A stretch of DNA of 14,837 nt from Clostridia bacterium (GTDB taxonomy: Bacteria > Bacillota > Clostridia > TANB77 > UBA1234): assembly GCA_900753135.1 (NCBI GenBank), contig CAADXZ010000220.1:1-14837 (forward strand), given 5' to 3'. How positions within the stretch are numbered: the stretch's first letter is position 1; every line of letters begins with the position of its first letter. The notes below the pieces were generated by a model, which was not told where the DNA came from, ran no database searches, and saw nothing but the letters and a program-made list of their open reading frames with translations. A program made the position numbers and the translations under genes. This document shows, piece after piece, positions 6,586 to 14,035 of the stretch.

Positions 6586-8310
6586 CTACTTTTGAAGGTC
6601 CCTATATGCAACTTTACCTATAGCAGTCTTGGGAATGTCTTTGCGATATTCAAATTCTGTTGGTATAGCGTATCTTGCAATGTTGTCCATACAGTACTTT
6701 CTGATTTCACTTCTAACGGCTAATGTATCTTCAACGTCTTTTTTTAGGACAATGACAGCTTTTGGTGTTTGACTTTTAATTTTGTGAGGAACAGCAACTA
6801 CAGTGCAGTCTTCTACATATTTGCATTTTTTTATAATTTCTTCTAACTCTATTGGGTAAATGTTGTAACCATTGCTAATAATCATACGTTTTAGTCTTGA
6901 TGTGTAATATACGAAACCGTTTTTATCTATGTATCCTAGGTCACCTGTGTGAAGCCATATTTTACCATCTGTGTGTTTTACTAGGGTATTCTTGGTTTCT
7001 TTGTCTTCGTTAATATAACCCATGAAAATGGTTGGACCAGTTACGCAAATTTCGCCAACATCATTGTAGCTTTTTTCAATGTCGCTGTTTGGTTCAAAGG
7101 CTTTTACTAGAATGTCTGGATTAGGTACTCCAAGGGTTCCGTTTTGAACATATTTTTCTTCGATTGGAGCGGTTGAACAGCAGAATCCTGATGCTTCTGA
7201 TAGACCATACCCTACCTTAACTACACCATTGCTTCCGTGGTCTTTTAAAAATTTTTCAAATTCTGCTTTAGTTTGAGGTGATAGATAGTCGCCACCAACT
7301 ACAACAGTTTTAATGTCTTTTAAACCGGAACTTCCAGGATCTACTCCTTTAAGTGACATTGTTAAGAGTGAAGGAACGGCTGGGTAGATATTTGGTTTGT
7401 ATTTTTTTAGTTCACTATTTATTTTTTTAGTGTTTATTTTAGGTACTAAGATTGCAGTCATTCCACATACTAACGTTGTGTGAATACATAGTGCTAGGCC
7501 AAACACATGAAATATTGGAAGTGCTGCTAGAACACTGCTACCTGGATTTAAACCATCACAAACGTTCATTGTTTGAAGAGCCATGGCATTAAAGTTTAAG
7601 TTTGATAGGATAATTCCCTTTGGTTTGCCAGTTGTTCCACCACTATAGATAATTGCGGCTGGGTCATTTGCCTTTCTTTTTTTGTATGGGTCATCTAGTG
7701 TTTTGTATGAGATGAATTCTGACCAAGATATCATATTTTTTCCCAATTTTAAATTTCCAGATTCTTTAATATTGTAAATCATTTTTTTGAATTTTATTAA
7801 ACTAGTTGAATTTGGTACCAAGATGAAGTGTTTTACTTTTATATCCCTGGCGTTTTGCATAGATGAGTCAGAACAGAATAATACACCACTGTTTGTTTCA
7901 TCAAGAGCTCTTTTAATGTCTTTTGTTGAAGATAGTGGATGAATTATATTGGCAATTGCACCTATTTTATTGATTGCGTATATTAGTGCAATGCTTTCTG
8001 GAGTGTTTGGCATGCAGATGGTTACACACTCATTTTCAACAATGTTAAACTGGGTTAGAGCGGCTGCTATGCGGTCTACTCTTCTTAGGAATCCTCTATA
8101 TGATACACCTAATCCATAGTAAGTATATGCTGTGCGTTTTTCGTTTTTGATTGCTGATTCTTTTACATAATCATACATGCTTCCTTGATAATAATTTAGA
8201 CTTTCAGGAGTTCTTGTATAATATTTGATCCATGGCTTTTCTTTATTTTCACCAATCTCACTTTTTATATATTTTAACATTTTAGAAATGTAGTCGTTTA
8301 CTTTTCCCAT
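6586..8310 (-). CDS. AMP-dependent acyl-CoA synthetase/ligase (copy 1)
   Basis: The 574-residue product is a full-length ANL-superfamily enzyme that activates a carboxylic acid, probably a fatty acid, as acyl-AMP and then thioesterifies it. The phosphate-binding loop SGGTTGKPKG is at 223-232, the adenine motif YGLSE at 368-372, and TGDLGYID at 455-462 provides ribose-binding D457. The hinge RLKRMIISNGYNIYP is at 472-486, and the C-terminal PKTAIGK ends with the adenylation lysine K566. No membrane segment is present. The acyl chain and acceptor (CoA or ACP) cannot be told from motifs. It follows the glycosyltransferase by 38 bp and is coupled to the XRE regulator. AAAGGAA precedes ATG 8310. 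It is a paralogue of the ligase at 11344: both contain MPNTPE, NKIGAI and HPLSS. Confidence 0.92.
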   Translation of the reverse strand: MGKVNDYISKMLKYIKSEIGENKEKPWIKYYTRTPESLNYYQGSMYDYVKESAIKNEKRTAYTYYGLGVSYRGFLRRVDRIAAALTQFNIVENECVTICMPNTPESIALIYAINKIGAIANIIHPLSSTKDIKRALDETNSGVLFCSDSSMQNARDIKVKHFILVPNSTSLIKFKKMIYNIKESGNLKLGKNMISWSEFISYKTLDDPYKKRKANDPAAIIYSGGTTGKPKGIILSNLNFNAMALQTMNVCDGLNPGSSVLAALPIFHVFGLALCIHTTLVCGMTAILVPKINTKKINSELKKYKPNIYPAVPSLLTMSLKGVDPGSSGLKDIKTVVVGGDYLSPQTKAEFEKFLKDHGSNGVVKVGYGLSEASGFCCSTAPIEEKYVQNGTLGVPNPDILVKAFEPNSDIEKSYNDVGEICVTGPTIFMGYINEDKETKNTLVKHTDGKIWLHTGDLGYIDKNGFVYYTSRLKRMIISNGYNIYPIELEEIIKKCKYVEDCTVVAVPHKIKSQTPKAVIVLKKDVEDTLAVRSEIRKYCMDNIARYAIPTEFEYRKDIPKTAIGKVAYRDLQK

Positions 8311-8333
8311 TTTATATTCCTTTCATCTTAATA

Positions 8334-8342
8334 ATTATAACA
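8334..8342 (-). promoter_or_regulatory. possible internal extended -10 promoter before AMP ligase 1
   Basis: On the minus strand TGTTATAAT is a perfect extended -10 box with no recognisable -35, placed in the 38-bp gap after the glycosyltransferase gene. The predicted start is about 17 nt upstream of the ligase ATG. It may allow the ligase-XRE pair to be expressed apart from the upstream genes. Confidence 0.45.
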
Positions 8343-8348
8343 TAAAGT

Positions 8349-9434
8349 TTAGAAATTTTCTTTGATTAATTCCACTAAATCACGTGCTGAATAATTATTA
8401 ATATATTTTTTTTGATTTTCAATTATTTCATTTTGCAAATTTTGATTTTTAAATAGAGTGTTAATTGCTTCTTTGATTTCTTCATTTTTCATGCATTTAA
8501 TGCTCATATGATGGCTTTCGAAAAAGTTAGTGTTATAAGTTTCGATTCCTGGTATTGGAAAGATATGAATTAAAGGTTTACGCATAGCAGCTATTTCAGT
8601 TGTTGATAGACCACCTGGTTTTGATACGATGATGTCTGACGAATAGATATAGTCATTTATGTTTTTAATAAATCCAAGAGGAATTACATTTTTAAAATTA
8701 GCATTTTTAATTTCTGATAATAGTTTTTTGTTACTACCACAGATAGTTATAATTTTGTATTTTTCATTTTCTAAGTCTTTTAATAGTTCTAAAATTTTGC
8801 CAAAGCCCATGCTACCAAGCATAATTAGAACAACTTTGTCTTTTTCATTTAAGTTTAGTCCCTCTCTTATATTCTTAACCGATTGTGTAAAACGTGTGGA
8901 AATTGGAATACCTATTGGTATTAATGTTTCTTTTGCATTGCCCTTTTTGATAAATTTTTCTTCTAAACCTTTTTGAATTATTAACATGTTTGGCTTGCTT
9001 TCTTCCATGAATGGACACGGCTCATAATCAGTTGCTATAGTAATAAAATTAATTGACGGCTTTTCAGTTTTGTTAATTGCAGTAAGGGTTAATGCAGGAA
9101 ATAGATGGGTTGTAATTACAAGAGTAAAATTATTTTCTTTTATATAATTTAATAAAGAACGCTTGTGTAATTTGTTTACTAAATATACTGGGCTTGTAAT
9201 ACCTGTGTTACTGTAGGCTTCTCCTAGTGAGTAGACACCTTTAAAAATTTTACCATTACCTTTTAAAGATGCTAGATATAATTTTGATGATAATTCTTTA
9301 CCTTTAGGGCTTACAATGTCAAAAAAGTCTTTGAATTCGCATTCTATATTATTTGCTTTTAGTTCTTCTTCAATGTATCTAGCACATGAGTTATGTCCTC
9401 CACCAGTACTACATGATAAAATTAATACTTTCAT
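8349..9434 (-). CDS. GT28 MGDG-synthase/UgtP-like glycolipid glycosyltransferase
   Basis: The 361-residue product matches the monogalactosyldiacylglycerol synthase/UgtP family, membrane-associated GT-B enzymes that transfer a sugar from a UDP-sugar to diacylglycerol. The N-terminal acceptor domain begins STGGGHNSCARYIEEEL (9-25), followed by THLFPALTL, ATDYEPCPF and a GIPI linker. The C-terminal donor domain has VLIMLGSMGFGK and SKPGGLSTTEIAAM (about 269-282), with the usual glutamate after the GG motif. There is no transmembrane span; membrane contact is typically peripheral. Its ATG directly abuts the stop of the acyltransferase gene (TAAATG) and its AAGGAGAG ribosome site lies inside that gene. 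This gene order fits sequential steps from phosphatidate to glycosyl-diacylglycerol. The sugar used is not determinable here. Confidence 0.88.
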   Translation of the reverse strand: MKVLILSCSTGGGHNSCARYIEEELKANNIECEFKDFFDIVSPKGKELSSKLYLASLKGNGKIFKGVYSLGEAYSNTGITSPVYLVNKLHKRSLLNYIKENNFTLVITTHLFPALTLTAINKTEKPSINFITIATDYEPCPFMEESKPNMLIIQKGLEEKFIKKGNAKETLIPIGIPISTRFTQSVKNIREGLNLNEKDKVVLIMLGSMGFGKILELLKDLENEKYKIITICGSNKKLLSEIKNANFKNVIPLGFIKNINDYIYSSDIIVSKPGGLSTTEIAAMRKPLIHIFPIPGIETYNTNFFESHHMSIKCMKNEEIKEAINTLFKNQNLQNEIIENQKKYINNYSARDLVELIKENF

Positions 9435-10166
9435 TTAACTCTCCTTCATAATTTTTTCAGCATTTTCTTTTAAGTCTGCTATTCTATCTTTTATTTCAAG
9501 GTTTTCGTCCGGATAGATTGCCGGTAAGATGTATGCATGCAAGCATGGTTTCCTTTTGTATAGTTTGTAAATGCCAGTAGGTTTTTCTAGAACAAATTTT
9601 ATTGGGACGACTGGAGTATTTGCTAGAGTTGCTATTTTAAAAGCACCATATTTAAAGTTACGTACTTTTTCATAGTATGGCCATAGAGAACCCTCTGGAT
9701 ACATGTGAAGAACTACTTCTTTATTTTCTAATTCTTCAATAATATCTGTATAAAACTTTTCTTTACCTATTTTTGTTTTAGGAATTGGAATTGCATGCAG
9801 AATTTTAATTAAATGTCTTATAAAGGGAATTTTAAAGTTTTCTTCAATCGTTGGAAAGTAAGTTCTTTCGGGAAAATTTATAAGGCCAATTAGAACACAA
9901 TCTATGTAATGAATATGATTGGAGATAGTTACTGAGCTTCTGCCTTTTACTAGGTTTTCTCTGCCAGTTACTTTAAATCCTAGAAATATTTTAGTGATTA
10001 CTGCCAAGATTATGACAATGGGAATTATTAGGATATCACTTATTAGATTAAATATAATGTTTTTAGGAATATAGTTGTAATCTTCGCTTATTTTTATTGG
10101 TAATATACCTAGTGAGGGAACAACATGTTCATCTTCTTTTAGATTTTCATAATTATACTTCTTCAT
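9435..10166 (-). CDS. PlsC-type lysophosphatidate acyltransferase with N-terminal membrane segment
   Basis: The 243-residue product carries the glycerolipid acyltransferase motifs: catalytic NHIHYID (HX4D, H84 and D89), an IEENFKIPF block II-like region, YPEGS (156-160, motif III) and PVVPIK (motif IV). It would transfer an acyl chain to lysophosphatidic acid at the cytoplasmic membrane face. A hydrophobic helix at about 38-63 anchors it, and an unusual 35-residue hydrophilic N-terminus precedes that. It is first in its operon, with AGGTGATT upstream of ATG 10166 and an extended -10 promoter. Acyl-ACP is the common donor in Firmicutes; the nearby AMP ligases raise the possibility of acyl-CoA. 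The substrate could also be another lysolipid. Confidence 0.87.
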   Translation of the reverse strand: MKKYNYENLKEDEHVVPSLGILPIKISEDYNYIPKNIIFNLISDILIIPIVIILAVITKIFLGFKVTGRENLVKGRSSVTISNHIHYIDCVLIGLINFPERTYFPTIEENFKIPFIRHLIKILHAIPIPKTKIGKEKFYTDIIEELENKEVVLHMYPEGSLWPYYEKVRNFKYGAFKIATLANTPVVPIKFVLEKPTGIYKLYKRKPCLHAYILPAIYPDENLEIKDRIADLKENAEKIMKES

Positions 10167-10186
10167 AGAATCACCTGTTTCTGTAA

Positions 10187-10195
10187 ATTATAGCA
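10187..10195 (-). promoter_or_regulatory. extended -10 promoter of the acyltransferase operon
   Basis: On the minus strand TGCTATAAT is a perfect extended -10 with no clear -35 upstream. The predicted leader is about 14 nt. It lies back to back with the plus-strand -10 box at 10217-10222, so the two transcripts start within about 50 bp of each other. Confidence 0.6.
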
Positions 10196-10216
10196 TATTT
10201 TTAGTTTTATTAATAA

Positions 10217-10222
10217 TATAAT
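10217..10222 (+). promoter_or_regulatory. -10 box giving a probable leaderless transcript
   Basis: TATAAT lies 5 nt before the ATG at 10228, so the expected start point (about 6-7 nt after the box) falls on the initiation codon. No clear -35 and no TG extension are visible. There is no purine-rich ribosome site in the 25 nt upstream of the ATG. Confidence 0.5.
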
Positions 10223-10227
10223 CTATT

Positions 10228-10593
10228 ATGGATAGTAATGAAATTAGTGAACTTAAGCGTTTGCATTTTGAAAATGTTATTTGGATTGTCTTTGCAGGGT
10301 TATGTATCTTGAATATTCTTGGTGATAATGATGAGATTTTTTACATAGAACGTAATGATGTTAGTTATAAAAATGAAGCTAATACAATTTTTGAACTTAC
10401 ACTTACGATGACTTTTTTTATTTATTTATATTTTTTTAATCGTAATTTTAAACAGCTTAATAAAGCAAGTTCTGATAAGAAGGCATTATATGAAGTTAAA
10501 GTATTAGGAAGTATCTTCTTAATTTCTGGTATTATCTGTTTAATCTATTTTCAAAAGAAACAAAAGAATTTCGCTGGTTCTCCTGCTCTTTAA
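10228..10593 (+). CDS. small three-helix membrane protein of unknown function
   Basis: The 121-residue product is not recognised. Hydrophobic segments at about 16-32, 56-71 and 92-108 predict three membrane helices with a basic C-terminal tail ending NFAGSPAL. An acidic, soluble N-terminus precedes the first helix. The gene has no Shine-Dalgarno sequence, and a TATAAT box lies 5 nt before the ATG, so it is probably translated from a leaderless mRNA. It is divergent from the acyltransferase operon and convergent with the tetR-like gene. I see no clear terminator in the 51-bp gap that follows. Its base composition and codons match the neighbours. A membrane role linked to the lipid genes is only a guess from position. 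Confidence 0.72.
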   Translation: MDSNEISELKRLHFENVIWIVFAGLCILNILGDNDEIFYIERNDVSYKNEANTIFELTLTMTFFIYLYFFNRNFKQLNKASSDKKALYEVKVLGSIFLISGIICLIYFQKKQKNFAGSPAL

Positions 10594-10644
10594 GTTTACT
10601 ATTTTACTATATTAACTTTAGCATAGAATTTTATTTTTTACAAT

Positions 10645-11202
10645 TTACATATTCTTATAAATGTATTTTTTGATACCATTGTAACTTAATTCAGATATTA
10701 TTTCAGCAATATCTTCTGGTTTTGATGTGAAGTCATTTTGAACCCAGTAATTTATTATTCCTAACGAACCGTTAAAAATGTAGATTGCTCCCAGTTCGAT
10801 TTGTTCTTCGGTAAGATTGGAATCAATACTTTTCCACTTACTTTGGCATTTTTCATAAGCTGTCTCTAAGAATTCTTGCATGAAATTAATGTTGCTCCTT
10901 GATTTGAAAATAACTTTTAAAATTTGTTTGTTTTCAAGAAAAATATTTAAAACTTTTAAAGCAAATGAGTATACTGTATAGTTTTCTTCTTTAAATATCA
11001 GTCTTAAGTTATCTACGAATTCTGCTTCGATGCTGTCTAGTAAGTCATAAACATCTAAGTAGTATCTATAAAAGGTAGCACGATTGACGTCAGCATCCTT
11101 ACAGATTTCGCTGACAGTTATTTTGTTTATTTCTTTCTCTTCTAATTTTCTTAAAAATGTAGTTTTGATAATGTTTTTAGTATATTTTATTCTTCTATCC
11201 AT
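10645..11202 (-). CDS. TetR/AcrR-family transcriptional regulator
   Basis: The 185-residue product has the TetR N-terminal DNA-binding domain: KNIIKTTFLRKLEEKEINKITVSEIC, split here at the first turn, leads to the recognition segment DVNRATFYRYY (about 38-48). A helical ligand-binding and dimerisation domain follows, resembling the DhaS/YxaF-type C-terminal domain. I start at ATG 11202, which is preceded by AAGGAG; an upstream in-frame start would begin in the intergenic region. It is transcribed away from AMP ligase 2, and the 141-bp gap holds two matching inverted repeats, so it is probably a local autorepressor and repressor of the ligase-dehydrogenase genes. The ligand may be an acyl-CoA or fatty acid by analogy with FadR/FabR-type TetR proteins; that is inference. 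Confidence 0.87.
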   Translation of the reverse strand: MDRRIKYTKNIIKTTFLRKLEEKEINKITVSEICKDADVNRATFYRYYLDVYDLLDSIEAEFVDNLRLIFKEENYTVYSFALKVLNIFLENKQILKVIFKSRSNINFMQEFLETAYEKCQSKWKSIDSNLTEEQIELGAIYIFNGSLGIINYWVQNDFTSKPEDIAEIISELSYNGIKKYIYKNM

Positions 11203-11235
11203 AAATTCTCCTTTTTTAAACATAATAAGTAACAT

Positions 11236-11253
11236 TTGTTTAAAAAATAACAA
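11236..11253. promoter_or_regulatory. candidate TetR operator, tetR-proximal copy
   Basis: TTGTT, an 8-nt spacer and AACAA form an 18-bp inverted repeat about 34 bp upstream of the tetR-like ATG. The same half-sites with the same spacing recur at 11306-11323. The location would allow autoregulation. Confidence 0.5.
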
Positions 11254-11271
11254 TATGTGTATATTTGCTTA

Positions 11272-11301
11272 TTGCTTTTTGTTTCAATAGTATTTTATAA
11301 T
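11272..11301 (+). promoter_or_regulatory. promoter for AMP ligase 2
   Basis: -35 TTGCTT (11272-11277), 18 bp spacer, -10 TATAAT (11296-11301). The predicted start near 11308 falls inside the second inverted repeat, so a bound repressor would block initiation. The leader is about 36 nt. Confidence 0.65.
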
Positions 11302-11305
11302 ATAT

Positions 11306-11323
11306 TTGTTATTTTTGCAACAA
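11306..11323. promoter_or_regulatory. candidate TetR operator, ligase-proximal copy
   Basis: TTGTT, an 8-nt spacer and AACAA repeat the half-sites and spacing of the copy at 11236. The site overlaps the predicted transcription start of AMP ligase 2. Its right half merges into a perfect 10-bp palindrome, AACAATTGTT (11319-11328), which might extend or duplicate the site. Confidence 0.55.
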
Positions 11324-11343
11324 TTGTTTAATAAAGGAGAAAT

Positions 11344-13020
11344 ATGAAAAAGTTAAATTTTAAAGATGTTAGAAATCAAAAAATAGAATGTGAAGATATA
11401 TCTATATATGAAGGATTGCATGCAAGTAAAACTGTTGTATTGGAAAACTATGCGATTAATTATTTTGGATATAAGATGACATTTGGCGATTTATTTAAAA
11501 AGATAGATGTATGTGCTAAGTCACTGGTGAGTTTCGGTGTACGAAAAGGTGATGTAATTACAGTGTGCATGCCAAATACGCCTGAAGCAATTATTATGAT
11601 TTATGCTGCTAATAAGATTGGAGCTATTGTTAATTTAGTGCATCCGTTATCTTCTAAAGAAGAGTTAAAAAGAACAATCATTGATACAAACTCTGTTTTT
11701 GCTCTTGTAATCAATTTTAATTATGAGAAGGTTAAAAGTTTTATAAGTGAAACTAATTTATATAAGGTAATTATTGTGTCTGCTGGTGAATCTATGCCGA
11801 GTCTTCTTAGTCTTGGATACTGGTTTAGTAATGATGTTAAGATTAATTTTACTAGTGATGAGTTATTTACAGATTGGAAGAGTTTTCTTCTTAAGGAGAA
11901 GAATTATAATAAAGAAATTCGTGATAATGGTGCGAGAGACGATGCTGCACTATATCTTCATAGTGGCGGTACAACAGGAAGTCCTAAAAATATAGTACTA
12001 ACTAATGGCAATATTAATTCAATTATCTCTCAAGCTAGAATAATTTTCCCAGACATTGGGGATGAAGATAACTTTTTGTCTATACTGCCAATATTTCACT
12101 GTTTTGGACTAGTTGTATGTGTATGTGCTCCGCTTGCGTTAGGCGCTATGATTACATTGATACCACAGTTTAATGCACAAAGATTTGATAAGCTAATTAA
12201 AAGATATCATCCTAGTGTTATTGCCGGGGTTCCTACTTTATTTGAGGCATTACTAAATAATCCTTATATGATAAATACTAGTTTAAATAATATAAAATAT
12301 GTTATAAGTGGTGGAGATAGTCTTTCTGCAAAGAAGAATGAAGAAGTAAATAAATTTCTTAAAGATCATGAGTGCAGTGCTACAATTATACAAGGGTATG
12401 GTATGACAGAAACTACTGGGCCAGCTACATTTGGTTATTTTGGCAGTGATAAGTTGGGGTCTGTTGGAACAAGTTTGCCTGGTAATAAGATTATGATTGT
12501 TGATCCTAATACAAATAAGAAACTTAAAAATGGTGAGGTTGGAGAGATTTTAATTTCTGGTCCTGGTATGATGAAGGAGTATTTAAATAATAAGAAAGAA
12601 ACTGATAATTTGATATTTAATGATGGCAAGATGAGATGGATTAAAACAGGAGATTTAGGTTATCTTGATGAAGATGAAGTATTATTTTATGTTCAAAGAC
12701 TTAAGAGAATGTTAATTGTTTCTGGGTATAATGTTTATCCTAATTATATAGAGGAAGTATTAATGAAGCATCCTGCAGTTAAGAATGCAGGTGTAGTTGG
12801 AATGAAGCATCCTTATAAAGTACAAGTGCCAATTGCATTTGTGGTTATTAATGAGGAATATTCTGGAGAGTATAATATTGTCGGTATTTTAAGAAAGTAT
12901 TGTGAAGAAAACTTAAGTAAGTATATGATTCCTTATAAATTTATTATAAAGGATGAACTGCCAAAGACAATGATTGGTAAAGTAAACTATAAAGAATTAG
13001 AAAAAGAAGTACAAAAGTAA
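11344..13020 (+). CDS. AMP-dependent acyl-CoA synthetase/ligase (copy 2)
   Basis: The 558-residue product is a complete ANL-superfamily acid-activating ligase, probably acting on a fatty or other organic acid. Motifs are HSGGTTGSPKN (206-216), ILPIFHCFG (247-255), YGMTETTG (352-359), TGDLGYLD (435-442, D437), the hinge RLKRMLIVSGYNVYP (452-466), and PKTMIGK with adenylation lysine K546. The phosphate loop ends PKN where PKG is usual. It lacks the ~30-residue N-terminal extension of copy 1 but is otherwise clearly paralogous. AAAGGAG sits 4-5 nt before ATG 11344. It is divergent from the TetR regulator and followed after 47 bp by the dehydrogenase, so a common acyl-CoA pathway is likely. Substrate length is not inferable. 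Confidence 0.92.
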   Translation: MKKLNFKDVRNQKIECEDISIYEGLHASKTVVLENYAINYFGYKMTFGDLFKKIDVCAKSLVSFGVRKGDVITVCMPNTPEAIIMIYAANKIGAIVNLVHPLSSKEELKRTIIDTNSVFALVINFNYEKVKSFISETNLYKVIIVSAGESMPSLLSLGYWFSNDVKINFTSDELFTDWKSFLLKEKNYNKEIRDNGARDDAALYLHSGGTTGSPKNIVLTNGNINSIISQARIIFPDIGDEDNFLSILPIFHCFGLVVCVCAPLALGAMITLIPQFNAQRFDKLIKRYHPSVIAGVPTLFEALLNNPYMINTSLNNIKYVISGGDSLSAKKNEEVNKFLKDHECSATIIQGYGMTETTGPATFGYFGSDKLGSVGTSLPGNKIMIVDPNTNKKLKNGEVGEILISGPGMMKEYLNNKKETDNLIFNDGKMRWIKTGDLGYLDEDEVLFYVQRLKRMLIVSGYNVYPNYIEEVLMKHPAVKNAGVVGMKHPYKVQVPIAFVVINEEYSGEYNIVGILRKYCEENLSKYMIPYKFIIKDELPKTMIGKVNYKELEKEVQK

Positions 13021-13028
13021 GGTATTCG

Positions 13029-13037
13029 TGTTATAAT
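13029..13037 (+). promoter_or_regulatory. possible extended -10 promoter before the dehydrogenase gene
   Basis: TGTTATAAT lies in the 47-bp gap between AMP ligase 2 and the dehydrogenase, without a recognisable -35. The predicted start near 13044 leaves the GGAGG ribosome site intact. The gene may therefore have its own promoter as well as read-through from the ligase. Confidence 0.5.
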
Positions 13038-13067
13038 TTATCTGATATAAAAATTTGGAGGTAATGA

Positions 13068-14012
13068 ATGAAAAATATTGTAATAATGGGTGGTGGCGTT
13101 CTTGGAAGCCAAATTGCTTTTCAAACAGCATTTTGTGACTATAACGTTACAGTGTGGCTTAGAAGTGAAGGAAGTATAGAAAGAACTAAAGCTAAGCTTG
13201 AATGGGTTAAGAATTCTTATATAGATGCGATAAATTTGATGGCAATGCCAGAGGGAAAGTCTTTTAATAATTGGTGTAGAGGGATTGCTGATGCAGACAA
13301 TTTTAATAAAGATGAACTAATTAATAAAGTGATGGGATTGAGTGATAAGATTAAGTTAGAACTTGATATGAAGAAGGCTTTAGAGGATGCAGACTTAGTT
13401 ATTGAGTCAATGGCAGAAGATTTTGAAGCGAAAAAAGATTTATATTTAAAGATGGCTCCTCTTCTTCCAGAGAAGACAATTGTAGTTACTAATTCCTCAA
13501 CAATGCTTCCTAGTAAACTTGCTAAATATACTGGTAGACCTGATAAGTTTTTAGCTTTACATTTTGCTAATTCTATTTGGAAGAATAATACTGCTGAAGT
13601 TATGGTACAACCAAAGACTGAAGAAGAATATTTTAATAAGGTCATGGAGTTTGCTAAGGGTATTAGAATGATTGCTCTACCATTAAAAAAGGAAAAGTCT
13701 GGATATCTTCTTAATTCAATGCTTATTCCCCTACTTTTTTCAGGATTAGATTTGTATGTTAATGGCGTTTCTGATTTTGAGAGTATTGATAAAGCATGGT
13801 TACTTGGTACTGGGGCTCCTAAAGGTCCATTTCAGATACTTGATACTGTTGGTTTAGAGACGGCTTATAACATTGTTGAGATGTATTTAAAGGTTCCTTC
13901 TTTTCTAGCACCTTATAATTTTAAAGGAATGGCTAAAGTTTTAAAGGAATATATTGATGCTGGTAAACTTGGTAAGGCTTCTGGTGAAGGATTTTATAAG
14001 TATGATAAGTAA
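13068..14012 (+). CDS. 3-hydroxyacyl-CoA dehydrogenase family protein, divergent active site
   Basis: The 314-residue product is an NAD-dependent 3-hydroxyacyl-CoA dehydrogenase-like enzyme (oxidation of L-3-hydroxyacyl-CoA or the reverse reduction). The Rossmann motif GGGVLG is at 8-13, VIESMAED at 111-118 matches the VIEAVxE segment, and NSST (142-145) matches the substrate-contacting serine. The catalytic pair is H165 in ALHFAN with E177 in AEVM. N216 and the C-terminal GKASGEGFYKY match the second domain. The usual HFFNP reads HFANS and the following segment (SIWKNNTAEV) is unusual, so the substrate may not be a standard acyl-CoA. GGAGG lies 7-8 nt before ATG 13068. The gene follows AMP ligase 2 and ends in a terminator that includes its stop codon. 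Confidence 0.88.
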   Translation: MKNIVIMGGGVLGSQIAFQTAFCDYNVTVWLRSEGSIERTKAKLEWVKNSYIDAINLMAMPEGKSFNNWCRGIADADNFNKDELINKVMGLSDKIKLELDMKKALEDADLVIESMAEDFEAKKDLYLKMAPLLPEKTIVVTNSSTMLPSKLAKYTGRPDKFLALHFANSIWKNNTAEVMVQPKTEEEYFNKVMEFAKGIRMIALPLKKEKSGYLLNSMLIPLLFSGLDLYVNGVSDFESIDKAWLLGTGAPKGPFQILDTVGLETAYNIVEMYLKVPSFLAPYNFKGMAKVLKEYIDAGKLGKASGEGFYKYDK

Positions 14013-14034
14013 TTCGTGAAGAGTTACTTTTTTT
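14007..14034 (+). terminator. intrinsic terminator overlapping the dehydrogenase stop codon
   Basis: AAGTAA (14007-14012, containing the TAA stop) pairs with TTACTT (14024-14029), with a possible inner TTC/GAA extension, and seven T follow (14028-14034). The extended -10 box of the next transcript begins only two bases later. Confidence 0.7.
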
Positions 14035-14035
14035 G

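Noticed and set aside
13217..13645. Open frame on the minus strand inside the dehydrogenase gene
   Set aside because: Antisense to a conserved protein, serine-rich from complement codons, without promoter or ribosome site.
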